A stretch of 64,000 nt of DNA from Streptomyces griseus subsp. griseus. Lineage in GTDB: Bacteria > Actinomycetota > Actinomycetes > Streptomycetales > Streptomycetaceae. Positions within the stretch are counted from its first letter, which is position 1; the number at the start of each line of letters is the position of its first letter. The stretch covers positions 186,001-250,000 of the forward strand of contig NZ_JOJE01000007.1 of assembly GCF_000720255.1 (NCBI RefSeq). Reading direction: 5' to 3'. Position numbers and translations under genes: made by a program. Shown in pieces: positions 1 to 8,386 of the stretch. The notes under the pieces are model-generated. The model ran no database searches. It had not been told where the DNA came from and saw only the letters and a program-made list of their open reading frames with translations.

Positions 1-427
1 GCGCGCGGGTGAGCAGCGCCCTGCGGTCGCTCAGCGGCACCCCCAGCAGCGACTCGTCCCCCAGCGCCAGCAGGTCGAACGCCACGAACGACGACGGCGT
101 CCGCTCCGCCAGCATCCGCACCCGTGAGTCGGCGGGATGGATCCGCTCGGTCAGCGCGTCGAAGTCGAGGTGCCCCTCCCGTGCGATCACGATCTCCCCG
201 TCCACCACACACCGCTGCGGCAACCGCTCCCGCAACGCCACCACCAGCTCCGGAAAATACCTGGTCAGCGGCTTCCCCGTACGACTCCCGAGCTCCACCT
301 CGTCCCCGTCCCGGAACACGATCGCCCGGAACCCGTCCCACTTCGCCTCGTACTGCATGCCCGGCGGAATCCTCGCCACCGACTTGGCGAGCATCGGCTT
401 CACGGGCGGCATGACCGGCAGATCCAT
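1..427 (-). CDS. ATP-dependent DNA ligase, 3' end cut by window edge
   Basis: This is the N-terminal part (about 142 residues) of an ATP-dependent DNA ligase of the LigD/LigC type, which seals nicks in double-strand-break repair. The lysine adenylation motif is visible near residue 28 as E-A-K-W-D-G-F-R, followed by F-R-D-G-D-E-V-E-L and by D-G-E-I-V, as in the nucleotidyltransferase domain of this family. The ATG at 427 was chosen because the conserved P-M-L-A motif follows it closely. The gene is divergent from a LigD-type polymerase 65 bp away, so the two repair enzymes are separate proteins here rather than one fused LigD. The OB-fold and the rest of the catalytic domain lie outside the window. 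Confidence 0.9.
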   Translation of the reverse strand, partial: MDLPVMPPVKPMLAKSVARIPPGMQYEAKWDGFRAIVFRDGDEVELGSRTGKPLTRYFPELVVALRERLPQRCVVDGEIVIAREGHLDFDALTERIHPADSRVRMLAERTPSSFVAFDLLALGDESLLGVPLSDRRALLTRA

Positions 428-492
428 GGTCCGATTCTGCGCGCCATCGGTCCGGTGTGCGAGGTTTGTGCCGTGGGCCTACCGTGGCTCGC

Positions 493-1542
493 ATGGGTGA
501 TGCGGTGGAGTTGGAGGTGGGCGGGCGGAGTGTGCGGCTGTCCAGTCCGGACAAGGTGTTCTTTCCGGAGCGGGGCTTCACCAAGCTGGATCTCGCCCGG
601 TACTACCAGGCCGTCGCGCCCGGCATCCTGCGTGCGCTGCGCAACCGGCCCACCACCCTGGAGCGCTACCCCGAGGGGGTGACGGGGGAGTCGTTCTTCC
701 AGAAGCGGGCGCCGAAGAACATGCCCGACTGGATCCCGACCGCCCACATCACCTTCCCCAGCGGCCGCAGCGCCGACGAGATGTGCCCCACGGAGGAGGC
801 CGCCGTGGTGTGGGCCGCCCAGTACGGCACCCTCACCTTCCACCCCTGGCCGGTGCGCCGCGACGACGTCGACCGCCCCGACGAACTCCGCATCGACCTC
901 GACCCGCAGCCCGGCACCGACTACGACGACGCCGTCCGCGCCGCCCACGAACTGCGCGCCGTCCTCGACGAGTTCGGCGGACTGCGCGGCTGGCCCAAGA
1001 CCTCCGGCGGCCGGGGCATCCACGTCTTCGTGCCGGTCGAACCCCGCTGGACCTTCACCCAGGTCCGGCGCGCGGCCATCGCCGTGGGGCGCGAGATGGA
1101 GCGGCGCATGCCGGAGCACGTGACCATCAAGTGGTGGAAGGAGGAGCGCGGCGCGCGCATCTTCATCGACTACAACCAGACCGCCCGCGACCGCACCATC
1201 GCCTCCGCCTACTCCGTACGGCCCCGCCCGCACGCCCCCGTCTCCGCGCCCCTGCGCTGGGACGAGGTCGGTCAGGCGCGCCCCCAGGACTTCGACCTCG
1301 CGACCATGCCCGCGCGCTTCGCCGAACTCGGCGACGTGCACGCGGACATGGACGATCACGCGTACTCCCTCGACGCGCTGCTGGAGCTGGCGACGAAGGA
1401 CGAACACGACCACGGCCTCGGCGATCTGCCGTACCCGCCCGAGTATCCGAAGATGCCGGGCGAACCCAGACGGGTACAGCCGAGCCGCGCGAAGAAGGCG
1501 CCGAAGAAGGAGCCGAAGGAGGGGCCCCCTACAGCTCCTTGA
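493..1542 (+). CDS. LigD-type primase-polymerase domain protein (NHEJ)
   Basis: A stand-alone polymerase domain (349 residues) of the LigD/archaeo-eukaryotic primase family, which adds nucleotides at broken ends during non-homologous end joining. Family motifs seen are F-F-P-E-R-G-F-T-K near the N terminus, E-R-Y-P-E-G, the paired catalytic aspartates in R-I-D-L-D-P-Q, and K-T-S-G-G-R-G-I-H-V. The C terminus is a lysine-rich tail. A GTG-type start 36 bases upstream in frame is possible, but the ATG at 493 gives the usual N terminus. There is no clear Shine-Dalgarno. The gene overlaps the convergent pseudogene by 14 bases. A nuclease domain is absent, as is usual in streptomycetes. Confidence 0.9.
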   Translation: MGDAVELEVGGRSVRLSSPDKVFFPERGFTKLDLARYYQAVAPGILRALRNRPTTLERYPEGVTGESFFQKRAPKNMPDWIPTAHITFPSGRSADEMCPTEEAAVVWAAQYGTLTFHPWPVRRDDVDRPDELRIDLDPQPGTDYDDAVRAAHELRAVLDEFGGLRGWPKTSGGRGIHVFVPVEPRWTFTQVRRAAIAVGREMERRMPEHVTIKWWKEERGARIFIDYNQTARDRTIASAYSVRPRPHAPVSAPLRWDEVGQARPQDFDLATMPARFAELGDVHADMDDHAYSLDALLELATKDEHDHGLGDLPYPPEYPKMPGEPRRVQPSRAKKAPKKEPKEGPPTAP

Positions 1543-2601
1543 TCCGGATGTCCCGGTACGAGACCACGTCCGTCGTGCCGTGCACCTGGAGTCCGATGTA
1601 GCCGGAGGCGAACCGCCGCCCGTCCGTGCCGGGATCATCCGCCCTGGGCGGGGAGAAGTCCTGGCCGCCGGCGTTGTCGAACTCGTTGATCAGCGCACCG
1701 TTGCGGTACACCGAGTAGTGCTGGTCGACCACGCGGATCTCGTAGTCGTTCCAGGTGCCCTTCTGGGTGACCCCGGCGCCGGCGAGCCCGACCCGGTCGA
1801 AGCCGTAGACGGAGCCGGTCTTGTACATGTCGCCGTCGGGCCGGTCCAGCACCTGCACCTCGTGCCCGTACTCGATGGCGACCCACTCCGGCCGTGACTC
1901 CTCCGGGTGGTCGAGAACCCACGGGAAGCGCACGAACACACCGGAGTTGGCGTTGCCGGTGCCCGGGGCGTCGTCACGCCACTGGAGCTTCAGCGAGAAG
2001 TCGCCGTACTTGCGCTGCGGGAACCACAGCATGCCCATGCCGGCCCTGGTGGTGCCGCTGGTCATCGAGCCGTCGGCGTTGAGCGCGAACGAACCGCCGC
2101 CCACCTGCTGCCACTTGGCGAAGGAGGACGCGCTGCCGTCGAAGAGCGGGCGGTAGCCCTCCGTGTGACCGGGCCTGCCGACGCCCGAGGTGCGGGCGGC
2201 CTCTCCGGGTCGAGGACGTCGCCACCCCCGGTGAGGAAGACGACGGCGTTGTAGCGGCCCAGCTCCGTGGCATCGGTGAAGACCGAGGCGTCGTCGGTGG
2301 CCTCCACCTGGAAGCGCTGGTTCTGCGGGCCGGACAGACCGATCCGCTCGATCGCCTCGATACCGGCGTTCACGACGGGCGACTCGTCGCCGGCCGCGGC
2401 GGAGCCGTGGAAGACCAGCACCCGTACGTCCGCCCCGCCCGGCGGTGACTTGACGGCCAACTTCGTCGTGGGCGGATCCGGCGCCGGGAGGGCCCCGGCG
2501 GGCGGGCCCGAGACCAGTCCGGCGGTGAGGACACCGGCGGTCAGGGCCGTCACCCAGGCCCGTCTTCTCGCGCTTGTTGTGCTCAACCCTCGTAAGTGCA
2601 T
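1529..2601 (-). pseudogene. Broken secreted ThuA / DUF1080 (3-keto-glycoside hydrolase-like) gene
   Basis: The start at 2601 has a strong GGGAGG ribosome site and opens a signal peptide (twin-Arg-like S-A-R-R-R then a hydrophobic stretch), followed by the beginning of a ThuA-like domain ending F-L-T-G-G-G-D-V-L-D. At about 2210 the ThuA homology stops after only some 75 residues. The downstream part reads in another frame as a nearly full DUF1080 domain, from G-Y-R-P-L-F-D-G (about 2155) to the stop at 1529. The catalytic core of ThuA is missing altogether. This points to an internal deletion that also shifted the frame, not a simple one-base error. Both halves keep good codon bias, so the event is probably recent. 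Neither half is likely to give a working enzyme. Confidence 0.8.
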
Positions 2602-2790
2602 GGGCACCTCCCTGGTCACAGCGACAGCGCCAAGGAAGCTAGACCCCATTGCACGGCACGCCAATACCTATGACCGCAATGACGCGAACTTTGTCCTGGC
2701 TGTGGATAAACTCGGGCGGGGCCGGTACGGTCTCACCGGTTCATCACAGGTCCGTCTCCGTGAAATCCGCACCAGGATGGGGAGTTCCGC

Positions 2791-3780
2791 ATGGACAGAC
2801 GCGGGTTCAACCGGCGAGTGCTGCTCGGCGGCGCCGCCGCCGCGACATCGTTCTCCCTGGCCCCGGAGGCCGTGGCCGCCGCCGCGCCGGCGCCGACCGC
2901 CCCGGCCGGGGGCGAGGTGCGGCACCTCAAGCTGTACGCCGAGAAGCTGCGCGACGGGCAGATGGGGTACGGCTTCGAGAAGGGCGCGGCGACGATTCCC
3001 GGCCCCCTGATCGAGTGCAACGAGGGCGACACCCTGCACATCGAGTTCGAGAACACGATGGACGTGGCGGTGAGCCTGCACGTCCACGGCCTCGACTACG
3101 AGATCACCAGCGACGGCACCAGACTGAACAACAGTCAGGTCGCTCCCGGCGCCACCCGTACCTACACCTGGCGCACTCACGCACCCGGCCGGCGCGAGGA
3201 CGGCACCTGGCGGGCGGGCAGCGCGGGCTACTGGCACTACCACGACCACGTCCTGGGGACAGAGCACGGCACCGGCGGCATCCGCAAGGGCCTCTACGGC
3301 CCTGTCGTCGTGCGCCGCAAGGGTGATGTGCTGCCGGACCGGACGTTCACCGTCGTCTTCAACGACATGAGCATCAACAACAAGCTCGCGCACGCGGGGC
3401 CGAACTTCGAGGCCACCGTCGGTGAGCGCGTCGAGTTCGTGATGATCACGCACGGCGAGTACTACCACACCTTCCACCTGCACGGTCACCGCTGGGCCGA
3501 CAACCGCACGGGCACGCTCACCGGCCCCGACGACCCCAGCCAGGTCATCGACAACAAGATCGTCGGCCCGGCGAACTCCTTCGGCTTCCAGGTGATCGCG
3601 GGCGAGGGGGTCGGCGCCGGCGCGTGGATGTACCACTGCCATGTACAGAGCCACGCGGACATGGGGATGGTCGGCCTGTTCCTCGTGAAGAAACCGGACG
3701 GCACGATCCCGGGGCACGAGCCGCACGGACCCCACGAACCGCACAACCCGCACAAGCCGCACGCCCCGGACGAGCACTGA
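2791..3780 (+). CDS. Small two-domain laccase (multicopper oxidase), Tat-exported
   Basis: A 329-residue secreted copper oxidase of the small-laccase type, which oxidises phenolic substrates with O2 and works as a trimer in this family. Residues 1-30 are a twin-arginine signal (R-R-V-L-L-G-G). Copper ligands are all visible: H97-V-H99-G, H149-Y-H151-D-H153, H229-L-H231-G-H233, and H282-C283-H284 with H288 and M293. Cys283 is the type-1 copper ligand. Length and the two cupredoxin domains match small laccases rather than three-domain enzymes. The C terminus is an odd tail of P-H repeats (H-x-P-H) from about residue 310. A GGATGGGGAG ribosome site precedes the ATG. A LacI-type regulator follows downstream. 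Confidence 0.93.
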   Translation: MDRRGFNRRVLLGGAAAATSFSLAPEAVAAAAPAPTAPAGGEVRHLKLYAEKLRDGQMGYGFEKGAATIPGPLIECNEGDTLHIEFENTMDVAVSLHVHGLDYEITSDGTRLNNSQVAPGATRTYTWRTHAPGRREDGTWRAGSAGYWHYHDHVLGTEHGTGGIRKGLYGPVVVRRKGDVLPDRTFTVVFNDMSINNKLAHAGPNFEATVGERVEFVMITHGEYYHTFHLHGHRWADNRTGTLTGPDDPSQVIDNKIVGPANSFGFQVIAGEGVGAGAWMYHCHVQSHADMGMVGLFLVKKPDGTIPGHEPHGPHEPHNPHKPHAPDEH

Positions 3781-3785
3781 GATCG

Positions 3786-3797
3786 GAGAGCGCTCTC
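3786..3797. promoter_or_regulatory. Perfect 12-bp palindrome, likely LacI-family operator
   Basis: GAGAGCGCTCTC is a perfect inverted repeat just upstream of the LacI-type gene at 3841. Its centre, AGCGCT, is typical of operators bound by LacI-family proteins in streptomycetes. Its position suggests autoregulation of the neighbouring regulator; this is inference. Confidence 0.6.
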
Positions 3798-3840
3798 ACG
3801 CCACTCTCCGTGCCAGAGTTATCCTGATCCGCACCCACGG

Positions 3841-4890
3841 ATGAGGAGCCCCGACGTGACCGACACCGCGCCGCGACCGACCTTGGAGGCCGTGGCCGCG
3901 CTGGCGGGGGTGTCGCGAGCGACCGTGTCCCGGGTGGTCAACGGCGGGGACGGGGTCAGGGAGCCGCTCGTCCAGCGGGTCCGGCGGGCCGTGGACGAAC
4001 TCGGCTACGTCCCGAACCAGGCAGCCCGCAGTCTGGTGACGAAGCGGCACGACGCCGTCGCCGTCGTCATCGCCGAACCGGAGACCCGCGTCTTCGCCGA
4101 CCCGTTCTTCGCACTGCAACTGCGGGGCATCAGCAAGGAGCTGACAGCCCAGGACAGCCAGCTCGTCCTGCTGCTGACGGAGGGGCGTGACGACCACGCC
4201 CGTGTCGGTCGCTACCTCGCCGGCGGGCATGTCGACGGGGCCCTGGTCTTCTCCCTCCACCTCGACGACCCGCTGCCCGGCCTGATCCAGGGCGCGGGCG
4301 TCCCGACCGTGTTCGGCGGCCGGCCCGGCTGGAGCGACGGCCGCGGTGGGGTGACGTACGTCGACAGCGACAACCGCGGCGGCGCCCGCGAGGCCGTACG
4401 CCACCTCATCGGCCTCGGCCGTGAGCGCGTCGCGCACATCACCGGGGCGCTCGACCAGACCTCCGCGGTGGACCGGCTCGACGGCTTCCGGGACGTCCTG
4501 CCCGACGCCGACCCGCGACGCGTCGCCGAGGGCGACTTCACGCCGGCCGGGGGAGAGCGCGCGATGCGTGAACTCCTCGCCCGCTGCCCCGACCTCGATG
4601 CCGTGTTCGCCGCGAACGACCTCACCGCCGCCGGCGCCCTGCGCGTCCTGCGCGAGCAGGGGCGCCGCGTGCCCGACGACGTCGCCGTCATCGGCTTCGA
4701 CGACATGCTCGCGGTGGCCGAACAGACCGACCCGCCCCTGACGACCATCCGTCAGGACATAGAGGAGGCGGGCCGCCTGATGGCCCGCCTGCTGCTGCGC
4801 CGGCTCAACGGATGCGGCGGAGGTGGCGGCGAGGGCATGCCGACGGGCGTCGTACTGCCGACGACGCTGGTGCGCCGCAGCTCGGCGTAG
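3841..4890 (+). CDS. LacI-family transcriptional regulator
   Basis: A 349-residue LacI/GalR-type repressor. The N-terminal helix-turn-helix is clear at about residues 14-35 (T-L-E-A-V-A-A-L-A-G-V-S-R-A-T-V-S-R-V-V), followed by the hinge-region motif Y-V-P-N-Q-A-A-R-S-L and a periplasmic-binding-protein-like sensor domain with F-A-A-N-D-L-T-A-A-G and I-G-F-D-D near the end. A glycine run (about residue 324) lies in the last linker. Effector unknown; the family usually senses sugars. A GTG at 3856 is an alternative start. A perfect palindrome at 3786-3797 is its likely own operator. The laccase upstream could be a target, but nothing in the laccase promoter shows this. Confidence 0.92.
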   Translation: MRSPDVTDTAPRPTLEAVAALAGVSRATVSRVVNGGDGVREPLVQRVRRAVDELGYVPNQAARSLVTKRHDAVAVVIAEPETRVFADPFFALQLRGISKELTAQDSQLVLLLTEGRDDHARVGRYLAGGHVDGALVFSLHLDDPLPGLIQGAGVPTVFGGRPGWSDGRGGVTYVDSDNRGGAREAVRHLIGLGRERVAHITGALDQTSAVDRLDGFRDVLPDADPRRVAEGDFTPAGGERAMRELLARCPDLDAVFAANDLTAAGALRVLREQGRRVPDDVAVIGFDDMLAVAEQTDPPLTTIRQDIEEAGRLMARLLLRRLNGCGGGGGEGMPTGVVLPTTLVRRSSA

Positions 4891-4971
4891 CTGCTCCGAA
4901 GAGCGTGCGGCCCGCGTGCGGCCGTTGCCGTCACCCGGGGCGGTGCGCTCCCGGTGCCGCCCGCGACCCGC

Positions 4972-5769
4972 TCACCCTCCGCCCTGCTGCGGCGCGCTCT
5001 TGATCACTGCGAAACGGGCGCCGTACGGGTCGGCGAGCCGGGTGATGGTGCCGACGCCCTCCACGTCCGTCGGGGGCATGCGGACCGTGCCGTCCAGCGC
5101 CCGGGTCTTGTCGGTGATCACCTCCGGGGCGGTGACCTCGAAGTACGGCAGCCAGTACGGCCCCGAGGCCGCCTCCGTCGGGTCGTCGGCCAGCGGGACG
5201 ACGCCGCCGAACATGGCGTCCTCCCCGGTGCCGGCGGGGTTGAGGCAGGTGTAGGTGCCGCCGGGGAAGGGCACGGCGGAGGTCTCCAGGCCGAGGACCG
5301 TGTTGTAGAAGGCGGCCGCGGCCGCGATGTCCGGCGTGTACAGCTCCACCCAGCACAGCGAGCCGGGGTCGCCGGCCAGGTCCAAACCCTTGGTCTGTCC
5401 CGGCTGCCAGATGCCGAAGGGCACACCCGCCTGGTCCGCGAGGATCGCCATCGTGCCCTGGCCCATCACGTCCATCGGAGGCAGCAGCACCCTCCCGTGG
5501 GCCTGCTCGGCCGCCTTGGCCGTCGCCTGCGCGTCCGCCGTCTGGAAGTACACCGTCCAGGACGGCGGACCCTGCTCGGACGTTGTCTGCATGCCGCCCG
5601 CCACGGTCTTGCCGTGCAGCTGGAAGAAGCCGTAGCCGCCGGCCTCGGGCCCGGCCGACTGGAACTGCCAGCCGAAGAGGGCGTTGTAGAAGGCGGTCGC
5701 GCCCTCGATGTCGGAGGTGCCGACGTCGGTCCAGTTGGGGGCGCCGTTGACGAAACGGGTGGTGAGCAT
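4972..5769 (-). CDS. Two-domain VOC (glyoxalase/bleomycin-resistance fold) protein
   Basis: A 265-residue protein made of two tandem VOC domains (about 1-125 and 135-265), each with the beta-alpha-beta pattern and the repeated motif G-A/A-A-x-F-Y-N-x-x-x-G. Such proteins use a metal centre for glyoxalase, dioxygenase or drug-binding roles; the substrate cannot be told from sequence. The ATG at 5769 is supported by a GAGGAGG ribosome site. It is convergent with the LacI gene and has no operon partner. Confidence 0.88.
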   Translation of the reverse strand: MLTTRFVNGAPNWTDVGTSDIEGATAFYNALFGWQFQSAGPEAGGYGFFQLHGKTVAGGMQTTSEQGPPSWTVYFQTADAQATAKAAEQAHGRVLLPPMDVMGQGTMAILADQAGVPFGIWQPGQTKGLDLAGDPGSLCWVELYTPDIAAAAAFYNTVLGLETSAVPFPGGTYTCLNPAGTGEDAMFGGVVPLADDPTEAASGPYWLPYFEVTAPEVITDKTRALDGTVRMPPTDVEGVGTITRLADPYGARFAVIKSAPQQGGG

Positions 5770-5979
5770 GTTGGCCCTCCTCGGAAGGGTCCCGTTCTCC
5801 GCACTGCCGAATCCCGCAGCACTGCCGAGTCTCGCACCGCCCACTGACCTTCGCCGCCGGAGCGCGGCACCGGGCCCGGCCGTCATCGAGCGGTCGCGGG
5901 ACCGGGACCGGGACCGCCTTGCCGGCACGTTGATCCCGCGTTGATCTAACGTTTTTCGCCGCCCGGCACGATTTCGCCC

Positions 5980-6225
5980 ATGCACATCGACACGATCACC
6001 CCGACCGCCCCCGCCTGGCAGGCCGAGGCGCTGTGCGCGCAGACCGGAGCGGACTTCTTCTTTCCTGAGCCGGGCAGCTCGGTACGCGAGGCGAAGCGGA
6101 TCTGCGGCATGTGCGAGATCCGCTCCGCCTGCCTCGAGTACGCCCTGGCCAACGACGAGCGCTTCGGCGTCTGGGGCGGCCTCTCCGAGAAGGAACGCCT
6201 GCACCTCCGGCGCGCCTCGCACTGA
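5980..6225 (+). CDS. WhiB-like iron-sulfur regulatory protein
   Basis: An 81-residue WhiB-family protein. The four cluster-binding cysteines are present (C19, C42, C45, C51; C-x2-C-x5-C spacing) and are followed by the G-V-W-G-G turn at residues 63-67. These actinobacterial proteins hold a 4Fe-4S cluster and usually bind the primary sigma factor. The C-terminal basic segment after the turn is very short (ends R-R-A-S-H), so DNA contact may be weak. From genome position it may be the WblJ-type paralogue; this was not verified. Confidence 0.93.
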   Translation: MHIDTITPTAPAWQAEALCAQTGADFFFPEPGSSVREAKRICGMCEIRSACLEYALANDERFGVWGGLSEKERLHLRRASH

Positions 6226-6272
6226 GCCACAACCACGCCTGCGCCCGATCCGGGTCTCCGCCACGCCTGCGC

Positions 6273-6295
6273 CCGCTCCGAGGCGAGCGGAGCGG
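6273..6295. terminator. Bidirectional stem-loop between wbl and desaturase
   Basis: CCGCTCCG (6273-6280) pairs with CGGAGCGG (6288-6295) across a 7-nt loop, directly after the stop of the desaturase gene and 48 bases after the stop of the convergent WhiB-like gene. A 15-bp direct repeat (6233-6247 and 6261-6275) lies alongside. There is no U tract, as is common for streptomycete terminators. Confidence 0.6.
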
Positions 6296-7270
6296 TCACG
6301 CGTTCGCGCGTGCCGCCATCCGGGCCTTGCGCGCGGCGAGCTTCTCGTCGAACTTCAGAGCCTCCGCGTCCAGGCCCCCCATGAACAGGCCGAGCTCCTC
6401 CTGCGCCTGCCGCCCCTCGGGGCCGAGGCCGTCGATCTCCATGACCTTCAGGAAGCGCAGGACGGGCTGGAGCACGTCGTCGTGGTGGATGCGCATGTTG
6501 TAGACCTCGCCGATGGCCATCTGCGCGGCGGCGCGCTCGAAGCCGGGGATGCCGTGGCCGGGCATGCGGAAGTTCACGACGACGTCCCGCACCGCCTGCA
6601 TGGTGAGGTCGGGGGCGAGCTCGAAGGCGGACTTCAGCAGGTTCCGGTAGAAGACCATGTGCAGGTTCTCGTCGGTCGCGATGCGCGCCAGCATGCGGTC
6701 GCAGACCGGGTCGCCCGACTGGTGGCCGGTGTTGCGGTGGGAGATGCGGGTCGCCAGCTCCTGGAAGGAGACGTAGGCGATCGAGTGCAGCATGGAGTGC
6801 CCGTTGTCGGACTCGAAGCCCTCGCTCATGTGGGCCATGCGGAACTGCTCCAGCTTGTCCGGGTCCACCGCGCGCGAGGCGAGCAGGTAGTCGCGCATCA
6901 CGATGCCGTGCCGGCCCTCCTCCGCGGTCCAGCGGTGCACCCAGGTGCCCCAGGCGCCGTCACGGCCGAAGAGGGACGCGATCTCGTGGTGGTAGCTGGG
7001 GAGGTTGTCCTCGGTGAGCAGGTTCACCACGAGGGCGATCCGGCCGATCTCGGTGACCTTGGACTGCTCCTTGTCCCAGGCCTCACCGTCCTCGAAGAAG
7101 CCGGGGAAGTTGCGGGCGTCGCTCCACGGCACGTACTCGTGCGGCATCCAGTCCTTGGTGACCTGCAGATGCCGGTTGAGTTCCTTCTCGACCACTTCCT
7201 CCAGCGCGTACAGCAGTTTGGCGTCGGTCCAGACGGCGGGGCTGCCGAGGTGCGGGGTGGCGATCGTCAC
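6296..7270 (-). CDS. Acyl-ACP desaturase (ferritin-like diiron enzyme)
   Basis: A 324-residue soluble fatty-acid desaturase of the plant stearoyl-ACP/DesA type, which inserts a double bond into acyl-ACP using a diiron centre. Ligand motifs are visible: E-D-N-L-P-S-Y-H early, E-E-G-R-H in the middle and D-E-N-L-H-M towards the C terminus (E-x-x-H pairs). The GTG at 7270 is preferred over a TTG 27 bases upstream because GGAG lies 8 bases before it and the protein then begins with the usual T-I-A-T-P-H-L-G-S. Upstream (7327-7380) is an array of three operator-like repeats, suggesting tight lipid-responsive control. The gene stands alone. Confidence 0.93.
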   Translation of the reverse strand: MTIATPHLGSPAVWTDAKLLYALEEVVEKELNRHLQVTKDWMPHEYVPWSDARNFPGFFEDGEAWDKEQSKVTEIGRIALVVNLLTEDNLPSYHHEIASLFGRDGAWGTWVHRWTAEEGRHGIVMRDYLLASRAVDPDKLEQFRMAHMSEGFESDNGHSMLHSIAYVSFQELATRISHRNTGHQSGDPVCDRMLARIATDENLHMVFYRNLLKSAFELAPDLTMQAVRDVVVNFRMPGHGIPGFERAAAQMAIGEVYNMRIHHDDVLQPVLRFLKVMEIDGLGPEGRQAQEELGLFMGGLDAEALKFDEKLAARKARMAARANA

Positions 7271-7326
7271 GTGGTACTCCAGGGGGACGTCTTGCAAGGC
7301 GGAACACCGGCCGGGGGCGCGGGAAC

Positions 7327-7380
7327 TTACGGGATCGTAGGCTACGAACCCGTAGGTTACGAAGACGTAGGTTAAGTTCG
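7327..7380. promoter_or_regulatory. Triple operator array upstream of the desaturase gene
   Basis: Three inverted repeats of the form YTACG-N4-CGTAG start at 7327, 7342 and 7357, exactly 15 bp apart. Seen another way, the unit CGTAGGYTA is directly repeated at 7336, 7351 and 7366. The array lies 57-110 bases upstream of the desaturase start, where a promoter should be. It is probably bound cooperatively by a TetR- or MarR-type repressor; no such regulator is adjacent. Confidence 0.7.
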
Positions 7381-7444
7381 TTGTAAAGAGCGCTGATCAG
7401 CAGGTGTGCCACAGGCCACCCGAGAGGTGACGCGAGCACGAATT

Positions 7445-7474
7445 CAGCCCCGGGAGCCGCAGGTCCCGGGGCTG
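7445..7474 (-). terminator. Strong stem-loop after ddaH
   Basis: CAGCCCCGGGA (7445-7455) pairs perfectly with TCCCGGGGCTG (7464-7474) across an 8-nt loop. It lies just past the stop codon (7497) of the leftward ddaH gene and before the desaturase promoter region. Confidence 0.75.
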
Positions 7475-7496
7475 GAGGAGTGGGGCGTTCACCCGG

Positions 7497-8273
7497 TCAG
7501 GCGTACAGCTCCCGCAATCGTACCGAGAGGCATGTCACACAGCCCTCGAGCTTCTCGAACTCGCTGATGTCGACCACGACCGGTTCGAAGCCGAGGTCCG
7601 TGAGCAGTTCCGCCGTCCTGGGCGCGCTCGCCGCGATGAGCAGCTTGTCACCGCCGAGCAGCACGACATGGCCGCCGGCCTCCTCCGGCACCGACAGGAA
7701 CCGCGGGAACAGCGCGGGCCGGTCCACCTTCGGGATGTGCCCGATCACCGTACCGTCGGGGAGCGCGGTGACCGCCGACTTCAGGTGCAGCACCTTGCTC
7801 ACGGGTACGGCGACGACCCGCGCGCCCAGCGGTTCGAAGGCGGCGCGCAGCTGCTGGACGCCGGCTGCGTTGGTACGGCCGCCCCGGCCGACGTAGATCG
7901 TGTCGCCGACCTTCAGCACGTCGCCGCCGTCCAGCGTGCCCGGCTCCCAGATCCAGTTCACCGAGCAGCCCAGCCGGGCCACGGCCTCCTCGACGCCGGC
8001 GGTCTCCTCGCGCCGGGACTCGGCGCCGGGCCGCGCTATCAGGGCCACGTTCTTGTACATGACCACCGTGTCCTCCACGAACACGGAGTCGGGGCAGTCG
8101 TCGGCCGGGTCCACCTCGATCGTCTCCCAGCCGTGGGTGCGCAGCGCCTCCGCGTAGGCCTCCCACTGCTCCAGGGCGAGCCCGGCGTCGACCTTCTCCC
8201 GCGCGATGTGCGTCACCAGGCCTTCGGCGAGGCGCGGGCTGGGGCGGCGGATGAGAGCCTTCTTGCTGGGCAC
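7497..8273 (-). CDS. ddaH: Dimethylarginine dimethylaminohydrolase (DDAH)
   Basis: A 258-residue member of the amidinotransferase superfamily that hydrolyses N-omega-methylated arginine to citrulline and methylamine. The catalytic triad elements are visible: acidic pair in D-S-V-F-V-E-D, the histidine in K-V-L-H-L-K-S, and the C-terminal cysteine in E-G-C-V-T-C-L. The GTG at 8273 is preferred because the protein then starts P-S-K-K-A-L-I-R-R-P like its relatives and has GGAG upstream; a frame extension to 8357 has no homology. It lies 113 bases downstream of the ABC-F gene on the same strand, possibly co-transcribed, and ends at a strong stem-loop. Confidence 0.9.
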   Translation of the reverse strand: MPSKKALIRRPSPRLAEGLVTHIAREKVDAGLALEQWEAYAEALRTHGWETIEVDPADDCPDSVFVEDTVVMYKNVALIARPGAESRREETAGVEEAVARLGCSVNWIWEPGTLDGGDVLKVGDTIYVGRGGRTNAAGVQQLRAAFEPLGARVVAVPVSKVLHLKSAVTALPDGTVIGHIPKVDRPALFPRFLSVPEEAGGHVVLLGGDKLLIAASAPRTAELLTDLGFEPVVVDISEFEKLEGCVTCLSVRLRELYA

Positions 8274-8386
8274 GTCCAGGTCTCCGAATCGGCTGGGGGA
8301 GTCGGTGCCCGTGATGCGGCACCGACAGGCCATCATGCAGCGCCGGTCCGCCCGCACAAAACCCTCAACACGTGCGGGCGCCCCCG

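Noticed and set aside
1529..2601. Programmed frameshift joining ThuA and DUF1080
   Set aside because: The ThuA core is missing, not just shifted, and no slippery sequence was seen at the junction.
4937..4963. Possible terminator between lacI-type and VOC genes
   Set aside because: Stem of about 6 bp with a large loop; too weak to call.
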